Assembly: GCF_002161595.1 (NCBI RefSeq)
Contig: NZ_NFID01000011.1
Coordinates: forward strand, 1-64,000
Direction: 5' to 3'
DNA from: Gemmiger sp. An50
GTDB taxonomy: Bacteria; Bacillota; Clostridia; Oscillospirales; Ruminococcaceae
Length of the DNA stretch: 64,000 nt
Notes under the pieces: generated by a model
Database searches by the model: none
What the model was told of the DNA's origin: nothing
What the model saw: only the letters and a program-made list of their open reading frames with translations
Shown here: one piece after another, positions 48,654 through 57,925 of the stretch
Numbering within the stretch: position 1 is the stretch's first letter
Layout: every line of letters begins with the position of its first letter
Translations under genes and position numbers: made by a program

Positions 48654-49409
48654 ATGGTCACATTCAACAATCTGCTGAACAACCCCAACATCCTCACCGC
48701 AGCCCAGCTGGGCGGCATGCGGGTGCTGGAATACGAGAAGGACCTGAGCGTCCGCCCCGACAACGCCATCGCCAGCTATTATGCTTCCGAGATGAACGTG
48801 CGCCGCCGCCAGCTGCTGCTGGAGCTGAAGGGCGACAGCTACGTGGTGCAGGCCGGGGCCATGCAGTGGATGAGCGGCGCGGTGGAAGCCACCTCCGGCA
48901 TCAAGGGCGTGGGTGATCTGCTGGGCAAGGCGCTGGCCTCCAAGGCCACCAAGGAGAGCGCGGTGAAGCCGGAATACAAGGGCACCGGCCACCTGATGCT
49001 GGAGCCCACCTACAAGCACATCATCCTGCTGGACGTGGGCCAGTGGGACGGTCTGGTGCTGGACGACGGCCTGTTCCTGGCCTGCTCCGGCTCTGTGCAG
49101 CAGAAGGTTGTGGCCCGCTCCAACCTGTCCAGCGCGGTGCTGGGCAACGAGGGCCTGTTTAACCTGTGCCTGCGTGGCGCGGGCGTGGCGGCGCTGGAAA
49201 GCCCGGTGCCCCGCAGCGAGCTGATCGAGTTCAAGCTGGACAACGACCAGCTGCGCATCGACGGCAACATGGCCATCGCCTGGTCCTCCACTTTGAACTT
49301 CACGGTGGAAAAATCCACCCGCAGCCTGATCGGCTCCGCTGTTTCCGGCGAGGGATTGGTGAACGTCTACCGGGGCACCGGCACGGTGCTCATGGCTCCG
49401 GTGGTTTGA
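48654..49409 (+). CDS. AIM24 (DUF124/TIGR00266-like) family protein
   Basis: 251 aa from ATG 48654, which AAGGAGG precedes by 7 bases. All-beta protein with the AIM24 pattern (LLLELKGDSYVVQAGAMQWMSG, GHLMLEPTYKHIILLDV, LFNLCLRGAGVAALESPVP, LRIDGNMAIAWSS). No signal or membrane segment. The family is of unknown function; the yeast founder acts in mitochondrial inner-membrane structure, which does not transfer to bacteria. A TATAAT at 48560 gives it a possible own promoter. Confidence 0.88.
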   Translation: MVTFNNLLNNPNILTAAQLGGMRVLEYEKDLSVRPDNAIASYYASEMNVRRRQLLLELKGDSYVVQAGAMQWMSGAVEATSGIKGVGDLLGKALASKATKESAVKPEYKGTGHLMLEPTYKHIILLDVGQWDGLVLDDGLFLACSGSVQQKVVARSNLSSAVLGNEGLFNLCLRGAGVAALESPVPRSELIEFKLDNDQLRIDGNMAIAWSSTLNFTVEKSTRSLIGSAVSGEGLVNVYRGTGTVLMAPVV

Positions 49410-49436
49410 TTTCGGCCCAAATTCCGCAATCCATAG

Positions 49437-49468
49437 AAAAAGGCTCCCCGGTCGGGGAGCCTTTTTGT
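49437..49468. terminator. Bidirectional intrinsic terminator
   Basis: Stem AAAAAGGCTCCCCGG/TCGGGGAGCCTTTTT between the converging AIM24 and LCP genes. Confidence 0.9.
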
Positions 49469-49491
49469 TTTACTCAGATTTGCGGGGAGGT

Positions 49492-50637
49492 TCAGCCCTC
49501 AGAGGCGGAGGACGCCGCTTCGGAGGAGGCGGCCAGCTCGGCCTCGCCCTCTTCGGCGTTGGTCATCACATCGCCCATGGTACGGCCCTCGTCGATGTTC
49601 ATGCCGTAGAGGTAGGTCTGGCCGGTAATCAGGCCCAGCTTCTCGGCTTCCACCGGAGCCTCCGGGCTGCGGAAGTGCTCGTTCAGGATCTCAGCGCAGC
49701 TTTCCCGATCCACATAGTAAACCTGGCTGTGGCCGTTGATGTTGGCCGCGCCGCCGGGTGCGCGCACGATGTAGATATTCTCCGGCTCCACCTTCAGCAT
49801 GGTGGCGTACAAGCCCCAGATCTCGGTGATGTCCAGACTGGTGTCGATGTAATGGGCCACCACCTTGCAGGTGCTGTAATAATCGGCCAGGGTGTAATCG
49901 TTCAAAAAGCTCTTGAGCAGAGCCGCGTAGAAGTACTGCTGGGTCTCCAGGCGCTTGTAGTCGGCGGTGGAGTAGTTCCGGTTGCGCAGAATCAGCTCGG
50001 CGGTGTCGCCGCTGATGCGGTGGGTGCCCTGCTTGCAGACCACATCCTCATGGCCGGTGTTCTTATCCACGGTGACGATGTCCCAGGGGACGTACATCTC
50101 GATGCCGCCCATGTTGTTCAGCATGGTCTTGAAGGCCTGCATGTCGATGACCACATAGTCGTCCACCGGCAGCTTGAACAGCTCGTAGATCTTGTTGGCC
50201 AGGTTGTTGATCTTGTTCGTCTGGTCCGGGCCGTTGGCGTAGACCTCGTTGATCTTGCCGGTGTTGGTCTTGATGCCCTCGCCCACTTCCTCGCCCGCGT
50301 AGGTGTCGCGGGGGATCTGGAAGGCGTTCACCTTGCCGCTGTCCCGGTCGATCTGCACGTACATGATCACGTCGGTCATGCCCTTGCCCTCGGCGTAGTC
50401 GCGGCCGTCGTCGTCGGCGTCGTAGTCGATGCCCACCATCAGCAGGTTGTAGAACCGGTCGCCGCCGGATTCGATGTCCGGGTCGGTCTGCTGGTTCAGG
50501 GTGCCCGCCTCGCCCTCATCAAAGGCGGGAGCGATCTGGCTGTAGAGATAGGCCATGGCGCTGCATCCAGCCAGCAGCACCACTGCAACAACGATCACCA
50601 GGATCTTGATCCAATTTTTCTTTGCCGGGTTTTCCAC
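49492..50637 (-). CDS. LytR-CpsA-Psr (LCP) family cell-wall glycopolymer transferase
   Basis: 381 aa starting at GTG 50637, chosen for the AAAGGGG 7 bases upstream; a longer frame to 50763 has no such site. One N-terminal membrane helix (WIKILVIVVAVVLLAGCSAMAYLY), then the extracellular LCP domain: FYNLLMVGIDYDAD, MTDVIMYVQIDRDSGKVNAFQIPRDTY with the conserved Asp and Arg, DDYVVIDMQAFKTMLNNMGGIEM, and LRNRNYSTADYKRLETQQ. A Glu/Ala/Ser-rich tail ends it. Such enzymes ligate teichoic-acid-like polymers or capsule to peptidoglycan. Confidence 0.93.
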   Translation of the reverse strand: MENPAKKNWIKILVIVVAVVLLAGCSAMAYLYSQIAPAFDEGEAGTLNQQTDPDIESGGDRFYNLLMVGIDYDADDDGRDYAEGKGMTDVIMYVQIDRDSGKVNAFQIPRDTYAGEEVGEGIKTNTGKINEVYANGPDQTNKINNLANKIYELFKLPVDDYVVIDMQAFKTMLNNMGGIEMYVPWDIVTVDKNTGHEDVVCKQGTHRISGDTAELILRNRNYSTADYKRLETQQYFYAALLKSFLNDYTLADYYSTCKVVAHYIDTSLDITEIWGLYATMLKVEPENIYIVRAPGGAANINGHSQVYYVDRESCAEILNEHFRSPEAPVEAEKLGLITGQTYLYGMNIDEGRTMGDVMTNAEEGEAELAASSEAASSASEG

Positions 50638-51005
50638 GCAGGTTCCCCTTTCTTTTTTGCTCATTTGGTTGATTGCACGGAACAGCCGCCGGGGATGCGA
50701 AAAAGCTTGACCGGCGGCTGACAAAAAGCCCGGGCGGATATCCCGGGAGATACTTTCCAACAAGTATCAAAAAAGTAACAACCGATATTATACCGTATTC
50801 CCGTCGAAATGGGGAGTATTTTCCCGCATTTTTTCCTTTTCGCACAAATCGTCTTTTACTGTTTTGTGCATTCAGCCGCAGAAATTCCAAATTTTTAATA
50901 GTCTTTCCTGTATGATTCTCCATTTTCTGCCAAAAACACAAAAAAGCGAGGCGCTTTCCCTTGGGAAAACGCCCCGCTCACGGAGCTCAGATAAAGGGCT
51001 TGTCC
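50638..51005 (-). other. Intergenic region between SpoIID-fusion and LCP genes
   Basis: 368 bases without a gene, read on the minus strand: the terminator at 50939-50985, an AT-rich stretch, then a TATAAT -10 (50787-50792) with no clear -35, and a 150-base leader to the LCP gene. Confidence 0.55.
50939..50985 (-). terminator. Terminator of the iscS-thiI-cinA-SpoIID operon
   Basis: Minus strand: GAGCGGGGCGTTTTCCC pairs with GGGAAAGCGCCTCGC around AA, then TTTTTT. Confidence 0.88.
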
Positions 51006-53906
51006 TCATCCCACGGCGGACAGACTGGTGCCGGGGAAGTAGTGGGCCAGGATCTGGTCATAGGTCCAGCCGTTGGCCGCATAGCCCCATGCGCCGTACT
51101 GGGACAGGCCGCATCCATGGCCGTAGCCGTAACAGGTGATGCTGAAATTGCCGTCCGCATAGGCGATGTCGAAGGCGGCGCTGCGGATGTCCCGCCCGGG
51201 GAATCCGGCCAGCACATTCACCTGCAGCTTCTGGCCGGTGATGGTGGCGGTGCCCAGCCGCAGGCTGGTCACATAGCCGGAGGAGTTCTTCACAATATCG
51301 CCGAACCAGTCGTTGGGGTCCTCGCTGTAGGCGTACAGGTCCACGCCCAGCTTTTCCATGGCCCGGTCGGCCACCTCCTGCTCGGTGAACACGCGGGTGT
51401 TCTGCCAGTTGCTGGCATACTGCTGGTCATAGGGACTTTCCACCGCCACCAGGTATGGACGGGAGGAACCCCACACGTCCTCGCTGGGGTTGGTGCCGAA
51501 GGCGGCGCTGGCAAAGTAGGGAGTGAAGGCCACGCGGCCGTTGTAGGTCACGATCTGGTTGGCCACCTCCCGGGCCGCCTGCCGGATGGTCTCGTTGGGT
51601 TCCCGTCCGGACACGCTGGGCGCGCCGCCCTGGCTCAGAATCCAGGAATGAGCGGCCACCATCTGGGCCTTATAGGCCTCGACGGGTGCATTCGCTCCCA
51701 GCTCGTTGCGGGCGATCATGGCCAGGCATTCCACCAGGTCCATCTCCTGCCGCACGCCGTTCATGGTCACCGTGATGGTGCCCGCGCTGGGCTCAGCGGT
51801 GGGCTGAGGCGCCTGGGTCGGCTGCGGGGCCGGGGTGGGCTGGCCCGTACCGGAATCGCCGGAATCACCGGAATCGCCGGGAGCCTGGGTGGGCTGGGGC
51901 GCGTCGGTGGCTCCGGGCTTCGGGGTGGTGCCCGGCTTGGGTGTTGCACTGGGCTTGGGACTGGGGGTCGCGGGCGCTTCGGTGGGCGGCGGCGTCAGTG
52001 TGGGAATGGGAGTGGCATTGGGGTCCAGCGGATGCACGCCCTCCACCACCTGGTCCTCCTGGGGCATGCCGCTCTCCTGCTGCACGTCGCTGCTGGTGGC
52101 GCCGCCGGTGGCGTACCAGTTCATCCAGTACTGGTTCAGGGTCTCCACCGAGGGGGCCTCCTCGCCGCTCTTCTCATACATGGCCAGCGGAAGCAGGGGC
52201 TGGTCCGCCTGGACGATCTGCTTGCCCAGCAGAAAGCCCGCCTCGTCCTGCCGCTGCAGGCGGCCGGTGACCGCCAGCTTGCGGCCGGAAGCGTCCGAGG
52301 AATCGGCCACCAGGGTGACAAAGCTGTCCTCGTCCTCCAGGTCCACCGGCATCTCATACAGGCTGCGGGCCTTGACCCCCAGCACGAAATTCAGAAAATC
52401 CTGCTGGTCGCTCAGGTCCTGCAGGCCGTACAGGTCAAAGGCGGTCTCGCCGGTCTCCGCCGGGTCCCAGTAAAAGACGGCGGCAACCTTATAGCGGTAG
52501 GTGCTGCCGTCGGTGTACAGGGTAAAGCCGCAGTTGTCCCGCAGCAGCTCTTCCTCGTCCAGCTGGCTCAGCTGCTGGATACTGCCCGCGGGGCATTCCA
52601 CAATCTGGTTGGTGCGGGCCTGGCCGGGCTGGCCGCTGCTCACAAAGCGGGCCAGCTCATCGCCCTGGGCCGCCTGCACCGCAAGGCCCACCGCCTGGCC
52701 GGGCTGGGCCGCGTCCGGCTGGTAGACCAGGGTGCCGCCCAGCTTGGGCAGCGCCAGATAGGCCGCCACCTGGCTGTTGCTCTGCTGGGCACGGGTCAGG
52801 TAGTCCCGGGCGGCGGTATCGTAGTCGGCGGTGCCGTAGCCCGCGCCGGTCATCTGCTGGGCGGCGGGGCGCTCGGCCAGCCACACCACGCCGAAGGCCA
52901 CAGCGGCAATGAGCAGCACCAGGGCCAGGCAGGCCAGCGGACGGCTGGCCGGGTTCCGTTTTTTGGCGGGCGGCTCGGGCAGCTGGGCAGATTCGTCAAA
53001 CAGCTGCCGCCCGGCACTGCGCAGATTAGCGGCCCGGCTCCCCTGGGGAACCGAAGCGCCGGACTTCTGCCAGGCCCCATTCGGCGCGGCCGGCCGAGGC
53101 GCTGCCGCAGGCCGGGGCCGGGGTGTCTCGGTTTTCGGGGGAACGGGGGTCTGCAGCACCGGTAGCACGGGGGCGGGCTTGCCATAGGCGAAGCTCTGCA
53201 CCCCTTGTGCCATCTCCAGGCCCAGGGCCAGGCGGCGCAGCATATCAAAGATCCAGTTGGCGGCCAGCATACCGGGCTGGGCACTGGGGGCCAGCACATG
53301 CAGATACACCGTCTTTGCCCCGCACACCAGCACAAAGCCGGGCTGCACGCCCTGGGCAGGCTGATAGCTCACCGCCCAGTCCGCGCCGGAGAGGGCCAGC
53401 GCCTGATGGGCACGGCCCGCCGCAGGCTGCACCGGGCAGTCGGGATATTTGTCCAGCAGGGCCCGGGGCGGCGCCAGACGGTCCGCCTTGGTGGGATGCC
53501 GGTAGCTGTGGTCGCCGAAATCGTAAACCGCGGCGGCCTCCTGCTCACTGCGGATACGTGCCTCCAGCAGATGGCCGGTGGCCTCATCCGCCGCCACGAA
53601 CAGCTTGTGCTTTTTGGCCAGGCCGGTCAAAGCCGCCTTGGCCAGCTCGGTATCGCCCTCGCCGAACACTGCCGGGCCGAACTGCTCCCGGAAATATTCA
53701 TTCCACTGTTTGCAGGTCCGGCTGGCCTCGGCCTCGCTGTCGGCCCGCACATTTACGCAGACCACCAGTTCTTCTTCCCTGCTCAACAGCCGCAGGCCCG
53801 GGCAGCCCTGGGCCGCCGCGGCCTTCAGCACCGCCTGGGCCTTTGCCTGGGGCACGCCGAACAGCCGCAGCGCCAGCATGCGGTTGGCTTGCGCCATTGC
53901 TTCCAC
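51006..53906 (-). CDS. SpoIID-domain membrane protein with decayed CinA-like and sortase-B-like domains
   Basis: 966 aa starting at GTG 53906 (ATG 53897 also possible). Residues about 46-235 align with the KH and C-terminal amidase domains of the upstream CinA, but the active-site AESCTGG is ADEATGH and the GIAGPGGGT loop is lost. A Pro-rich linker (245-320) and one transmembrane helix (323-344) follow. Residues about 365-555 have a class B sortase layout without the catalytic His and Cys (TLVADSSDASGRKLAV where TLSTC is expected). A Thr/Pro linker (630-710) leads to a SpoIID/LytB domain (715-960; ECLAMIARNELGANAPVEAYKAQ, GHGCGLSQYGAWGYA). SpoIID domains cleave peptidoglycan glycans at denuded sites. 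The combined role is unknown. Confidence 0.85.
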   Translation of the reverse strand: MEAMAQANRMLALRLFGVPQAKAQAVLKAAAAQGCPGLRLLSREEELVVCVNVRADSEAEASRTCKQWNEYFREQFGPAVFGEGDTELAKAALTGLAKKHKLFVAADEATGHLLEARIRSEQEAAAVYDFGDHSYRHPTKADRLAPPRALLDKYPDCPVQPAAGRAHQALALSGADWAVSYQPAQGVQPGFVLVCGAKTVYLHVLAPSAQPGMLAANWIFDMLRRLALGLEMAQGVQSFAYGKPAPVLPVLQTPVPPKTETPRPRPAAAPRPAAPNGAWQKSGASVPQGSRAANLRSAGRQLFDESAQLPEPPAKKRNPASRPLACLALVLLIAAVAFGVVWLAERPAAQQMTGAGYGTADYDTAARDYLTRAQQSNSQVAAYLALPKLGGTLVYQPDAAQPGQAVGLAVQAAQGDELARFVSSGQPGQARTNQIVECPAGSIQQLSQLDEEELLRDNCGFTLYTDGSTYRYKVAAVFYWDPAETGETAFDLYGLQDLSDQQDFLNFVLGVKARSLYEMPVDLEDEDSFVTLVADSSDASGRKLAVTGRLQRQDEAGFLLGKQIVQADQPLLPLAMYEKSGEEAPSVETLNQYWMNWYATGGATSSDVQQESGMPQEDQVVEGVHPLDPNATPIPTLTPPPTEAPATPSPKPSATPKPGTTPKPGATDAPQPTQAPGDSGDSGDSGTGQPTPAPQPTQAPQPTAEPSAGTITVTMNGVRQEMDLVECLAMIARNELGANAPVEAYKAQMVAAHSWILSQGGAPSVSGREPNETIRQAAREVANQIVTYNGRVAFTPYFASAAFGTNPSEDVWGSSRPYLVAVESPYDQQYASNWQNTRVFTEQEVADRAMEKLGVDLYAYSEDPNDWFGDIVKNSSGYVTSLRLGTATITGQKLQVNVLAGFPGRDIRSAAFDIAYADGNFSITCYGYGHGCGLSQYGAWGYAANGWTYDQILAHYFPGTSLSAVG

Positions 53907-53931
53907 CTCGTTTCCCTTTTCTTCCTTGTTG

Positions 53932-55233
53932 TTATTCCTTCATCGCTTGTTTCTGCTGCGCCAAATCCTCGGCGCTCAGTTTATCCGCGCCGGGCATGGG
54001 CAGCCCCAGCGCCAGCCGCCGGGCATAATCCAGCGCCCGGTTGGCGGCGCTGATGCGGATGCTCTGCCGGTCCCGGTTGCCCAGCAGCAACTTTGCCACA
54101 TAGACCTCATCGCCCCGGGCCGCGCCCACATAAACAAGACCCACCGGCTTTTCGGCGGTTCCGCCGCCGGGGCCTGCAATGCCGGTGAGCGAGACGGCGA
54201 TATCCGCCCCGCTGACCCGGGCTGCACCCAGCGCCATCTGTGCGGCGGTCTGCCAGCTCACCGCACCCACGGTGGCAAGCGTTGCTTCGCTCACCCCCAG
54301 CAGCTTGTGCTTGGCTTCATTGGCGTAAGTACAGAAGCCGAAGCCGAACACCTCCGAGGAGCCGGGCACCTGGGTGATGCGCTGGCTCACAAGGCCGCCG
54401 GTGCAGCTCTCGGCGGTAGCAACGGTCAGCTTCTTTTCGGTGAGGGTCTGCACCAGGGTGTGCTCCAGGTCGTTTGCGTCCTCGCCGTAGATCACATCCC
54501 CCAGAATGGCGCGGAATTTTTCCGCATAGGCCCGGCAGGCCGCTTCGCCCTCCCTGTGGCTGGCGGCCCGGGCGGTAATGCGAATCTGCACCTCGCCGGT
54601 CTTTGCGTAGATGGCAGCGGTGGGATTCTCGTTCTCAAACAGGTGGCCCACCTGTTCCTCCACGTGGCTCTCGCCGACGCCGGTGATGCGCAACGTCAGG
54701 CTGTGCAACACCCGCTGCGTCCCATCCGACAGGAAGGGCCACACCTGCTCGGTCCACAGGGGTTTTAACTCGCTGGGCGGGCCGGGCAGCAGCACCGCCC
54801 GTTTTCCATTCTTCTGAAACCAGACCGCCGGGGCGGTGCCGTTATGGTTTTCAAACCAGCCGCCCTTTTGGGGCACCATGGCCTGCTTCTCGTTGTGAGG
54901 CGGCATGTGCCGGCCGGTGGCAGCGAAGTAGGCCTGGATGTTTTCCAGGATAGAGGGCTCCAGATACAGGGTATCGTCAAAACAACGGGCCACCGTCTCT
55001 TTGGTCAGGTCGTCCGCCGTGGGGCCAAGCCCGCCGGAGAAGACCAGCAGGTCGCTGCGCTCCAGCGCCTCGCTCACCAGCTGAGCCAGACGGCCCTCGT
55101 TGTCGCCCACCACCCACTGGTGGTGGACCGTGATGCCCAGCGCCGCCAGCTCCTTGGCCAGGAACTGGGCGTTGGTGTTCAGAATATCGCCGAGCAGCAG
55201 CTCGGTGCCCACGCAGATGATCTCCGCCTTCAA
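53932..55233 (-). CDS. cinA: CinA: competence/damage-inducible protein, NMN amidohydrolase
   Basis: 433 aa starting at TTG 55233 (AGAGGG 8 bases upstream; GTG 55254 is an alternative). N-terminal MoCF-like domain (CVGTELLLGDILNTNAQ; SGGLGPTADD, about 66-75), a central KH-type domain (about 170-252) and the C-terminal amidase domain with nucleophile site AESCTGG (274-280) and SLTGIAGPGGGT (348-359). It is thought to repair or recycle pyridine nucleotides by deamidating NMN. Downstream by 25 bp lies the SpoIID fusion that carries a degenerate copy of its last two domains. Confidence 0.95.
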   Translation of the reverse strand: MKAEIICVGTELLLGDILNTNAQFLAKELAALGITVHHQWVVGDNEGRLAQLVSEALERSDLLVFSGGLGPTADDLTKETVARCFDDTLYLEPSILENIQAYFAATGRHMPPHNEKQAMVPQKGGWFENHNGTAPAVWFQKNGKRAVLLPGPPSELKPLWTEQVWPFLSDGTQRVLHSLTLRITGVGESHVEEQVGHLFENENPTAAIYAKTGEVQIRITARAASHREGEAACRAYAEKFRAILGDVIYGEDANDLEHTLVQTLTEKKLTVATAESCTGGLVSQRITQVPGSSEVFGFGFCTYANEAKHKLLGVSEATLATVGAVSWQTAAQMALGAARVSGADIAVSLTGIAGPGGGTAEKPVGLVYVGAARGDEVYVAKLLLGNRDRQSIRISAANRALDYARRLALGLPMPGADKLSAEDLAQQKQAMKE

Positions 55234-55311
55234 CTTGGTTTCCCTCTTTCCCACGGTTTACTGATGGCGCAGCCTTTGGGTGAGTTTTCCACCACCGGTG
55301 CGCCTTGTTGT

Positions 55312-56538
55312 TTAAAAATCCTCCAGCTCGGACAGGTCGTCCTCCTGCTTCTGATCCCGCATGTCGATGCGGATGCGCTCCACGTTGGCGGCCGCCTGCT
55401 CCTCCAGCTCGGCCAGGCCGGGCATGGCGGCCTCCGCCGCTTCGATCTCGGCCAGGGTGGGCTTGGTCTTGGGATGGGGCGGGGTGAAGATGGTGCAGCA
55501 GTCCTCAAAGGGCAGGATGCTGGTCTCGAAGGTACCGATCTTGCGGGCCACCACCGTGATCTCGCTCTTGTCCATGCCGATCAGCGGGCGCAGCACCGGC
55601 AGGTCCTGGGCCGCGTCGGTGCAGGCCAGGGCATACAGGGTCTGGCTGGCCACCTGGGCCAGGCTCTCGCCGGTGACCAGGGCCTTGGCGTCGATCTCCT
55701 TGGCGATGCGGTTGGCAATGCGCATCATGCTGCGGCGCATGAGCACGGTGAACAGCACGTCGGGCGCGTTGTCCCGGATGTACTCCTGCGGGGTGGTGTA
55801 GGGCACCACATACAGCACACAGTTGCCGGTGTAGGGGGCGATCAGCCGGGCCAGATCCCGCACCTTGTCCTGTGCGGCCTGGCTGGTGTACGGCGGGCTT
55901 GCAAAGTGAATGTGATGCAGCGCCAGGCCGCGGCGGGCCATGTACCAGGCAGCCACCGGGCTGTCGATACCGCCGCTGAGCATGGTGATGGCGCGGCCGC
56001 TGGTGCCCACCGGCAGGCCGCCCGCGCCGGGCACCTTGGGCCCGTGCACGTAGGCGCCGTAGTCCCGCACCTCCACCATGACCACGATGTCAGGATGGTG
56101 CACATCCACCCGCAGGTGGGGGTGCTTGCTCAGCAGGAAGCCGCCCAGCTCCCGGCACAGTTCGGGGCTTTTCAGCGGGAAGGATTTATCTGCCCGTTTG
56201 GCCTCCACCTTGAAGGTCTTGAGGTTCCGCAGGATGGGGCCCAGGTATTCCTCGGCGGTGGCCTTGATGGCGTCGATGTTCTTGTCGCAGACGGCGGCGC
56301 GGCTGAGGGCGGCCAGGCCGAATACCTTGCTCACCCGGTCGTAGGCCTCCTCCATGTTGGCTTCGGCTTCCTCGTCCCGGGGCTCCACGTACATGGTGCT
56401 CTGGGCCTTGTAGACCTGGAACTTGCCCAGATCCTTCACCCGCCAGCGCAGGGATTTGCTGAGCATCGATTCGAAGGTGGCCCGGTTCAGGCCCTTCAGG
56501 GCCATCTCGCCCTGGTAGCACATGATGATTTCTTTCAT
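55312..56538 (-). CDS. thiI: tRNA 4-thiouridine synthase ThiI
   Basis: 408 aa. Ferredoxin-like and THUMP domains in the N-terminal half (LHYRVDVHHPD-type strand, here HPHLRVDVHHPDIVVMVEV), then the PP-loop adenylase site MLSGGIDSPVAAW (about 187-199). No C-terminal rhodanese domain, so sulfur delivery would follow the Bacillus-type route from a dedicated cysteine desulfurase, encoded just upstream. It makes s4U8 in tRNA and can take part in thiazole synthesis. Confidence 0.96.
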   Translation of the reverse strand: MKEIIMCYQGEMALKGLNRATFESMLSKSLRWRVKDLGKFQVYKAQSTMYVEPRDEEAEANMEEAYDRVSKVFGLAALSRAAVCDKNIDAIKATAEEYLGPILRNLKTFKVEAKRADKSFPLKSPELCRELGGFLLSKHPHLRVDVHHPDIVVMVEVRDYGAYVHGPKVPGAGGLPVGTSGRAITMLSGGIDSPVAAWYMARRGLALHHIHFASPPYTSQAAQDKVRDLARLIAPYTGNCVLYVVPYTTPQEYIRDNAPDVLFTVLMRRSMMRIANRIAKEIDAKALVTGESLAQVASQTLYALACTDAAQDLPVLRPLIGMDKSEITVVARKIGTFETSILPFEDCCTIFTPPHPKTKPTLAEIEAAEAAMPGLAELEEQAAANVERIRIDMRDQKQEDDLSELEDF

Positions 56539-56581
56539 TGTAATGGTTAACTCCTTTATTTTGGGTCAGATCCTGACGATT

Positions 56582-57751
56582 TTACCGGATGCGGGCCAGC
56601 GTTTCCATGCCCTCGGCAAGGCCGGCCAGCAGCGCGTCCACGTCGGCCTCGGTGTTATTGCCGCAGAGGCTGATGCGCAAGGCGGTGTCCGCCCGCAGGG
56701 GTTCCAGCCCCATGGCGGCAAGCGTGTGGCTGGCCGCGCCTTTCGAGCAGGCCGACCCGCTGGACACATACACGTTCTTGGTTTCCAGAAAATGCAGCAT
56801 GGTCTCGCTCTTGATGCACATGGTGCTCACGTTCACCACCTCGGCCACTGCGTCCGCCGGGCTGTTGAACAGGAGGCCGGGCATTGCTTCCAGTCCCTGG
56901 CGTAGCCGCCGGTTCAGCTTCGCCATGCGTGCGGTGCGCTCGGCCATGCTCTTGTAGCCCAGCAGCGCGGCCTTGGCCATGCCCACCGCGTAGGGCAGGT
57001 TTTCGGTGCCGGGGCGCACGCCCTTTTCCTGACCGCCGCCGTGGCCCCGCTCCTGCCCGCCGCCCAGGTAAGGCGGCTCAATGTTATAGCCCCGGCGCAG
57101 GTACAAAGCACCCACGCCCTTGGGCGCATGAATCTTGTGGCCGCTCACCGTGAAGCTGTCGATGCCGTCCAGCTTCACCGGCACCCGCAGCCAGGCCTGC
57201 ACCCCGTCCACATGCACGGCGGTGCGCGGGTTCTTTTCCTTCACCCGTTTTGCCAGCCGGTTCACATCCACCAGCGTACCGATCTCGTTATTCACCTGCA
57301 TGCAGCTCACCAGAATGGTGTTTTTGTCCACCGCGTTCACGAAGGCATCCAGGTCCAGATGGCCGGTCTCGTCCGGATTGATGGTCACCACATCGAAGCC
57401 CAGCTGCCGCAGCCGTTCCATGGGCATGGCCACACTGGGATGCTCGTAGCCGCTCACCACCACCCGTTTGCCCCAGCTTTTCCGGGCCAGGGCCGCGCCC
57501 AGAATGGCGATGTTGTTGCTCTCGGAGCCGCAGCCGGTGAAAAACACCTCCTCGGGGGACGCGCCCAGGGTCTTTGCCACCCCGGCGCGGGCCTTTTCCA
57601 GCAGGCGGCGGCTCTCGCAGCCGGGGCCGTACAGACTGGAGGGGTTGGCCCAGTGCTCGACCATGGCCTTGCGGACGGCGTCCGCCACCGATTCGTCCAC
57701 AATGGTGGTGGCGGCGTTATCCAGATAATGGAGGGTTTCGTTGTGCAGCAT
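56582..57751 (-). CDS. Cysteine desulfurase (IscS/NifS/NifZ family)
   Basis: 389 aa, PLP enzyme releasing sulfur from cysteine. YLDNAATT at the N-terminus, GCGSESNNIAI, the Asp/Gln pocket HVDGVQAW, PLP lysine in TVSGHKIHAPKG (about 207) and the catalytic-Cys loop VSSGSACSKGAASHTL (about 330). The immediate downstream thiI makes it the likely sulfur donor for tRNA thiolation, as with Bacillus NifZ, rather than a general iron-sulfur enzyme. It is first in the operon behind its own promoter. Confidence 0.95.
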   Translation of the reverse strand: MLHNETLHYLDNAATTIVDESVADAVRKAMVEHWANPSSLYGPGCESRRLLEKARAGVAKTLGASPEEVFFTGCGSESNNIAILGAALARKSWGKRVVVSGYEHPSVAMPMERLRQLGFDVVTINPDETGHLDLDAFVNAVDKNTILVSCMQVNNEIGTLVDVNRLAKRVKEKNPRTAVHVDGVQAWLRVPVKLDGIDSFTVSGHKIHAPKGVGALYLRRGYNIEPPYLGGGQERGHGGGQEKGVRPGTENLPYAVGMAKAALLGYKSMAERTARMAKLNRRLRQGLEAMPGLLFNSPADAVAEVVNVSTMCIKSETMLHFLETKNVYVSSGSACSKGAASHTLAAMGLEPLRADTALRISLCGNNTEADVDALLAGLAEGMETLARIR

Positions 57752-57847
57752 TCCGGTCTCACCTTTTACAAAAAGTATTAAACGCTTTTATTTTTACAAA
57801 AATCCGGTAATTTCGTCAAAGAAAAAGCGCATAGGGATACAGAATAT

Positions 57848-57877
57848 AGTATAGCATACCGGCGTGGGGTTTCACAA
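57848..57877 (-). promoter_or_regulatory. Promoter of the cysteine desulfurase operon
   Basis: Minus strand: TTGTGA, 18-base spacer, TATACT, with a leader of about 90 bases. Confidence 0.65.
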
Positions 57878-57908
57878 CCAAAACCGCCGGGGAAAGCTGG
57901 CGTTGCAT

Positions 57909-57925
57909 AAGAAGTGCGACTTCTT
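57909..57925. promoter_or_regulatory. Perfect palindrome in the divergent promoter region
   Basis: AAGAAGT-GCG-ACTTCTT, 7-bp perfect arms with a 3-base centre, lying between two divergent promoters. Likely operator for an unidentified regulator. Confidence 0.45.

Noticed and set aside
50961-53165. 734-codon plus-strand frame
   Set aside because: Antisense to the SpoIID fusion protein; Gly/Val/Leu-rich with no recognisable fold.
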